Origin: an uncultured Sutterella sp.
Lineage (GTDB): Bacteria; Pseudomonadota; Gammaproteobacteria; Burkholderiales; Burkholderiaceae_F
DNA length: 5,708 nt
Reading direction: 5' to 3'
Assembly: GCA_905186105.1 (NCBI GenBank)
Contig: LR994475.1
Coordinates: 1,645,034-1,650,741, forward strand
The notes beneath the pieces are model-generated. The model was not told the DNA's origin. It saw only the letters and a list, made by a program, of their open reading frames with translations, and did not search any database. The position numbers and the translations under genes are program-made. Within the stretch, counting starts at the first letter, position 1. Every line of letters begins with the position of its first letter. Shown in pieces: positions 4,112-5,708 of this stretch.

Positions 4112-5708
4112 ATGATCAGCAAATCAGCAAATCAGCAAATCAGCAAATCAGCAAATCAGCAAATCAGCAAATCAGCAAATCAGCAAATCAGCTTCCCTCT
4201 TTCCAATATTATTATATCATTAATTAGCGTTTATTGTATACCCGTAAACGCTCTTGATGTAAGTAATGAATTTTATGAACCCGGCGAATATCATAATGTT
4301 AATGTAACCATAACAACCCCTCATGATATTGATGCCATCTCTCCATTACCAAACAAAAATAATCCAGATTACATTCAAAAAATGATTTTGAATGGCAAGA
4401 CGACTGTCACTGCTGATGGGGCTACTGTATTTGGATTCAGAGTCGAAGAAACTGCAGATGGCTACAGCCCTCAAGTTATAGCAAATGACGATGTTACCAT
4501 CAATATCAAAGCAAAAACTCGAGCATATGGCATCATGCAGCAACCAACATATGGTCAAGGAGGTACTGATGCAGAACCAAATCAAGGAAAGATCCAAATT
4601 AATGGCGCCTTAACGATCAATGCGTATGGCGAATGCAGTTCAGGTGGTGTGGTTGCAGGTTCTTGGTTTGGCATGAATGGTGCAAAGCATGCAAGAGGTA
4701 CGATTGAATTCGGGAAAGCTGGTCTTATCAATAACATCAAAATTACTGGTGGTGAAAGAGATTCAGGATTAGCTGATCAAGATAAAATGGTGGGCATCCT
4801 TGGATACTCTGTTGATAATCAGCAGTCTAAAATAACTGTGCATGGAAGCACCAATATTTCCGTTATCACTAATAAAACCTCTAAGCCATACGACGTTAAC
4901 AGAGGTACATTCGGTGTTTATGCTGCAGGAAACTCAAATATAACTTTTGAAGATGCAAACAGTACTTTAGATATCTATCTGGCTAGCTCAGAAAAACAAC
5001 GTCGACGTCTTGATGGCATATCCTCTGGATTATACAACATCATGTCACCAGGAAAATCTAGTGTCACTGTAAAAAATAATAATACTAATATTACATTTAG
5101 TATAGCCGAGAATGCGTTTGGCGTTACCAGTTATGCACATTCAAATGTGACATTGGACACAAATCTCACCATTAATGGAAAGGATGTTAATTCTTTAGTT
5201 GGATTATTTGCATCTCACTATGTTAATACATCATATACAAATTCATTAACCAACGTCGGCGGTAAAATAAATTTAAACGGAGGTTATAACTTTTTATTAC
5301 CAACCGACGCTGTTGTTTCAGAATCTCGTTGGCGAGCAATCTATGTCAATGCCTATAAAGAAGATCAGGGGAAAGAAGCACACGTAACAGTGGATGGTTC
5401 AGGAGCCCTCTCACAAATACATGGTGGCATTTATGCTGTCCATAATGGGAAGGTTGATTTGACGATAGATGGCGCAAACTCCTTCTTAATAGGGCACGTT
5501 GATCAACGTAGTAATTTGCTCGACGGATCGCAAGATATCTCAACTGCAACTTCCGGGAACATCAATCTCACTTTAAAAAATGGCGCTACTTGGTTGAATA
5601 CTGACTATATTCAATATAGTTCTTCCAACTCAACTCCTGTTTTTGGTGATGGTTTTAGCACGGCAAATTCTGTGACCATGGCTGGCGGAACCATCGACAT
5701 GAGTTCGT
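4112..5708 (+). CDS. Phase-variable secreted beta-helix protein, probable autotransporter adhesin passenger (3' end outside window)
   Basis: The frame is open for 532 codons from ATG 4112 to the window edge. Order: Met-Ile-Ser, three copies of KSANQQIS encoded by the octamer tract (4-27), a hydrophobic core SNIIISLISVYCIPV (31-45), and a likely signal peptidase site VNA|LD at 47/48. The remainder is rich in Asn, Thr, Ser, Gly and Val, nearly Cys-free, with recurring beta-strand/turn units such as KTTVTADGATVFGF, DVTINIKAKTRAYGI, GTFGVYAAGNSNITF, AFGVTSYAHSNVTLDTN and AHVTVDGSGALSQIHGG. This is typical of parallel beta-helix passengers of type V autotransporters; the outer-membrane barrel would lie beyond the window and is not seen. 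AAGG at 4096-4099 is a weak ribosome site, 12 nt upstream. In-frame ATGs at 4067 and 4070, directly after a TAA at 4064, would add 15 residues (MMTIVTTQPKRLINV) and cannot be excluded. The exact adhesin family is not identified. Expression is predicted to switch on and off with repeat number. Confidence 0.87.
   Translation, partial: MISKSANQQISKSANQQISKSANQQISFPLSNIIISLISVYCIPVNALDVSNEFYEPGEYHNVNVTITTPHDIDAISPLPNKNNPDYIQKMILNGKTTVTADGATVFGFRVEETADGYSPQVIANDDVTINIKAKTRAYGIMQQPTYGQGGTDAEPNQGKIQINGALTINAYGECSSGGVVAGSWFGMNGAKHARGTIEFGKAGLINNIKITGGERDSGLADQDKMVGILGYSVDNQQSKITVHGSTNISVITNKTSKPYDVNRGTFGVYAAGNSNITFEDANSTLDIYLASSEKQRRRLDGISSGLYNIMSPGKSSVTVKNNNTNITFSIAENAFGVTSYAHSNVTLDTNLTINGKDVNSLVGLFASHYVNTSYTNSLTNVGGKINLNGGYNFLLPTDAVVSESRWRAIYVNAYKEDQGKEAHVTVDGSGALSQIHGGIYAVHNGKVDLTIDGANSFLIGHVDQRSNLLDGSQDISTATSGNINLTLKNGATWLNTDYIQYSSSNSTPVFGDGFSTANSVTMAGGTIDMSS
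4115..4192 (+). repeat. Octanucleotide microsatellite (AAATCAGC)9, a likely phase-variation tract
   Basis: Nine perfect, uninterrupted copies of AAATCAGC fill 4121-4192, preceded by a partial unit ATCAGC (4115-4120) that touches the ATG at 4112-4114. There are no spacers or variant units. Eight is not a multiple of three, so gain or loss of one unit by slipped-strand mispairing shifts the downstream frame; three units equal 24 nt and keep it. The unit has no stop in any forward frame, and all three frames encode rotations of the same octapeptide, KSANQQIS. With nine units the ATG is in frame with the downstream protein. Losing one unit leads to TAG at 4225-4227, and gaining one leads to TAA at 4221-4223. 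Confidence 0.97.

Noticed and set aside
4121..4192. Possible CRISPR array
   Set aside because: The units are 8 bp, perfectly contiguous and without spacers. It is a simple-sequence repeat inside a coding frame.

Overview
The window looks like part of a host-associated proteobacterial chromosome. The left half (1-2700) carries ordinary, moderately GC-balanced genes: the ornithine decarboxylase/putrescine antiporter pair speF-potE, then a ygbA-family gene. The right half is AT-rich and ends in a large secreted beta-helix protein of autotransporter type. This mix, plus the style of the passenger and of the transposase relic, suggests a gut proteobacterium of the Sutterella/Parasutterella kind (Betaproteobacteria). 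That placement is inference from memory of protein families; Pasteurellaceae or Succinivibrionaceae cannot be excluded.

Left region (1-1825): the C-terminal end of ornithine decarboxylase SpeF enters from outside the window. A perfect 10-bp inverted repeat follows, then a strong Shine-Dalgarno and potE, and the unit closes with a strong intrinsic terminator (1788-1825). Together the two genes would form the acid-inducible ornithine-to-putrescine decarboxylation and ornithine/putrescine exchange system. As written, potE is broken by three single-base losses, each best placed in a run of one base (near 450, 1045 and 1615). The last 20-odd codons of speF look as if a fourth has occurred near 328. 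Either the operon is freshly decaying or the sequence has homopolymer errors here.

Middle region (1826-3308): a 41-bp purine/pyrimidine hairpin and a separate 7-9-7 inverted repeat lie in front of a two-gene unit. The first gene is an intact Cys-rich YgbA-family protein (the nitrous oxide-stimulated promoter family, linked to nitrosative stress in enterobacteria). The second, 4 nt downstream, is a small unknown membrane protein. Next comes a decayed N-terminal fragment of an IS transposase with frameshifts, a nonsense codon and a probable lost start codon.

Right region (3309-5708): about 760 bp of AT-rich DNA without a supported gene contains several inverted repeats, some with mutually exclusive pairings. 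It leads into the most interesting element, an open reading frame that runs off the right edge. Its start codon sits directly against nine perfect tandem copies of the octamer AAATCAGC. With nine copies the ATG is in frame with a signal peptide and more than 480 residues of repetitive beta-helix-like passenger. One copy more or fewer would end translation within about 12 codons of the tract. This is the structure of a phase-variable (contingency) surface protein, and the copy in this window is in the ON configuration.
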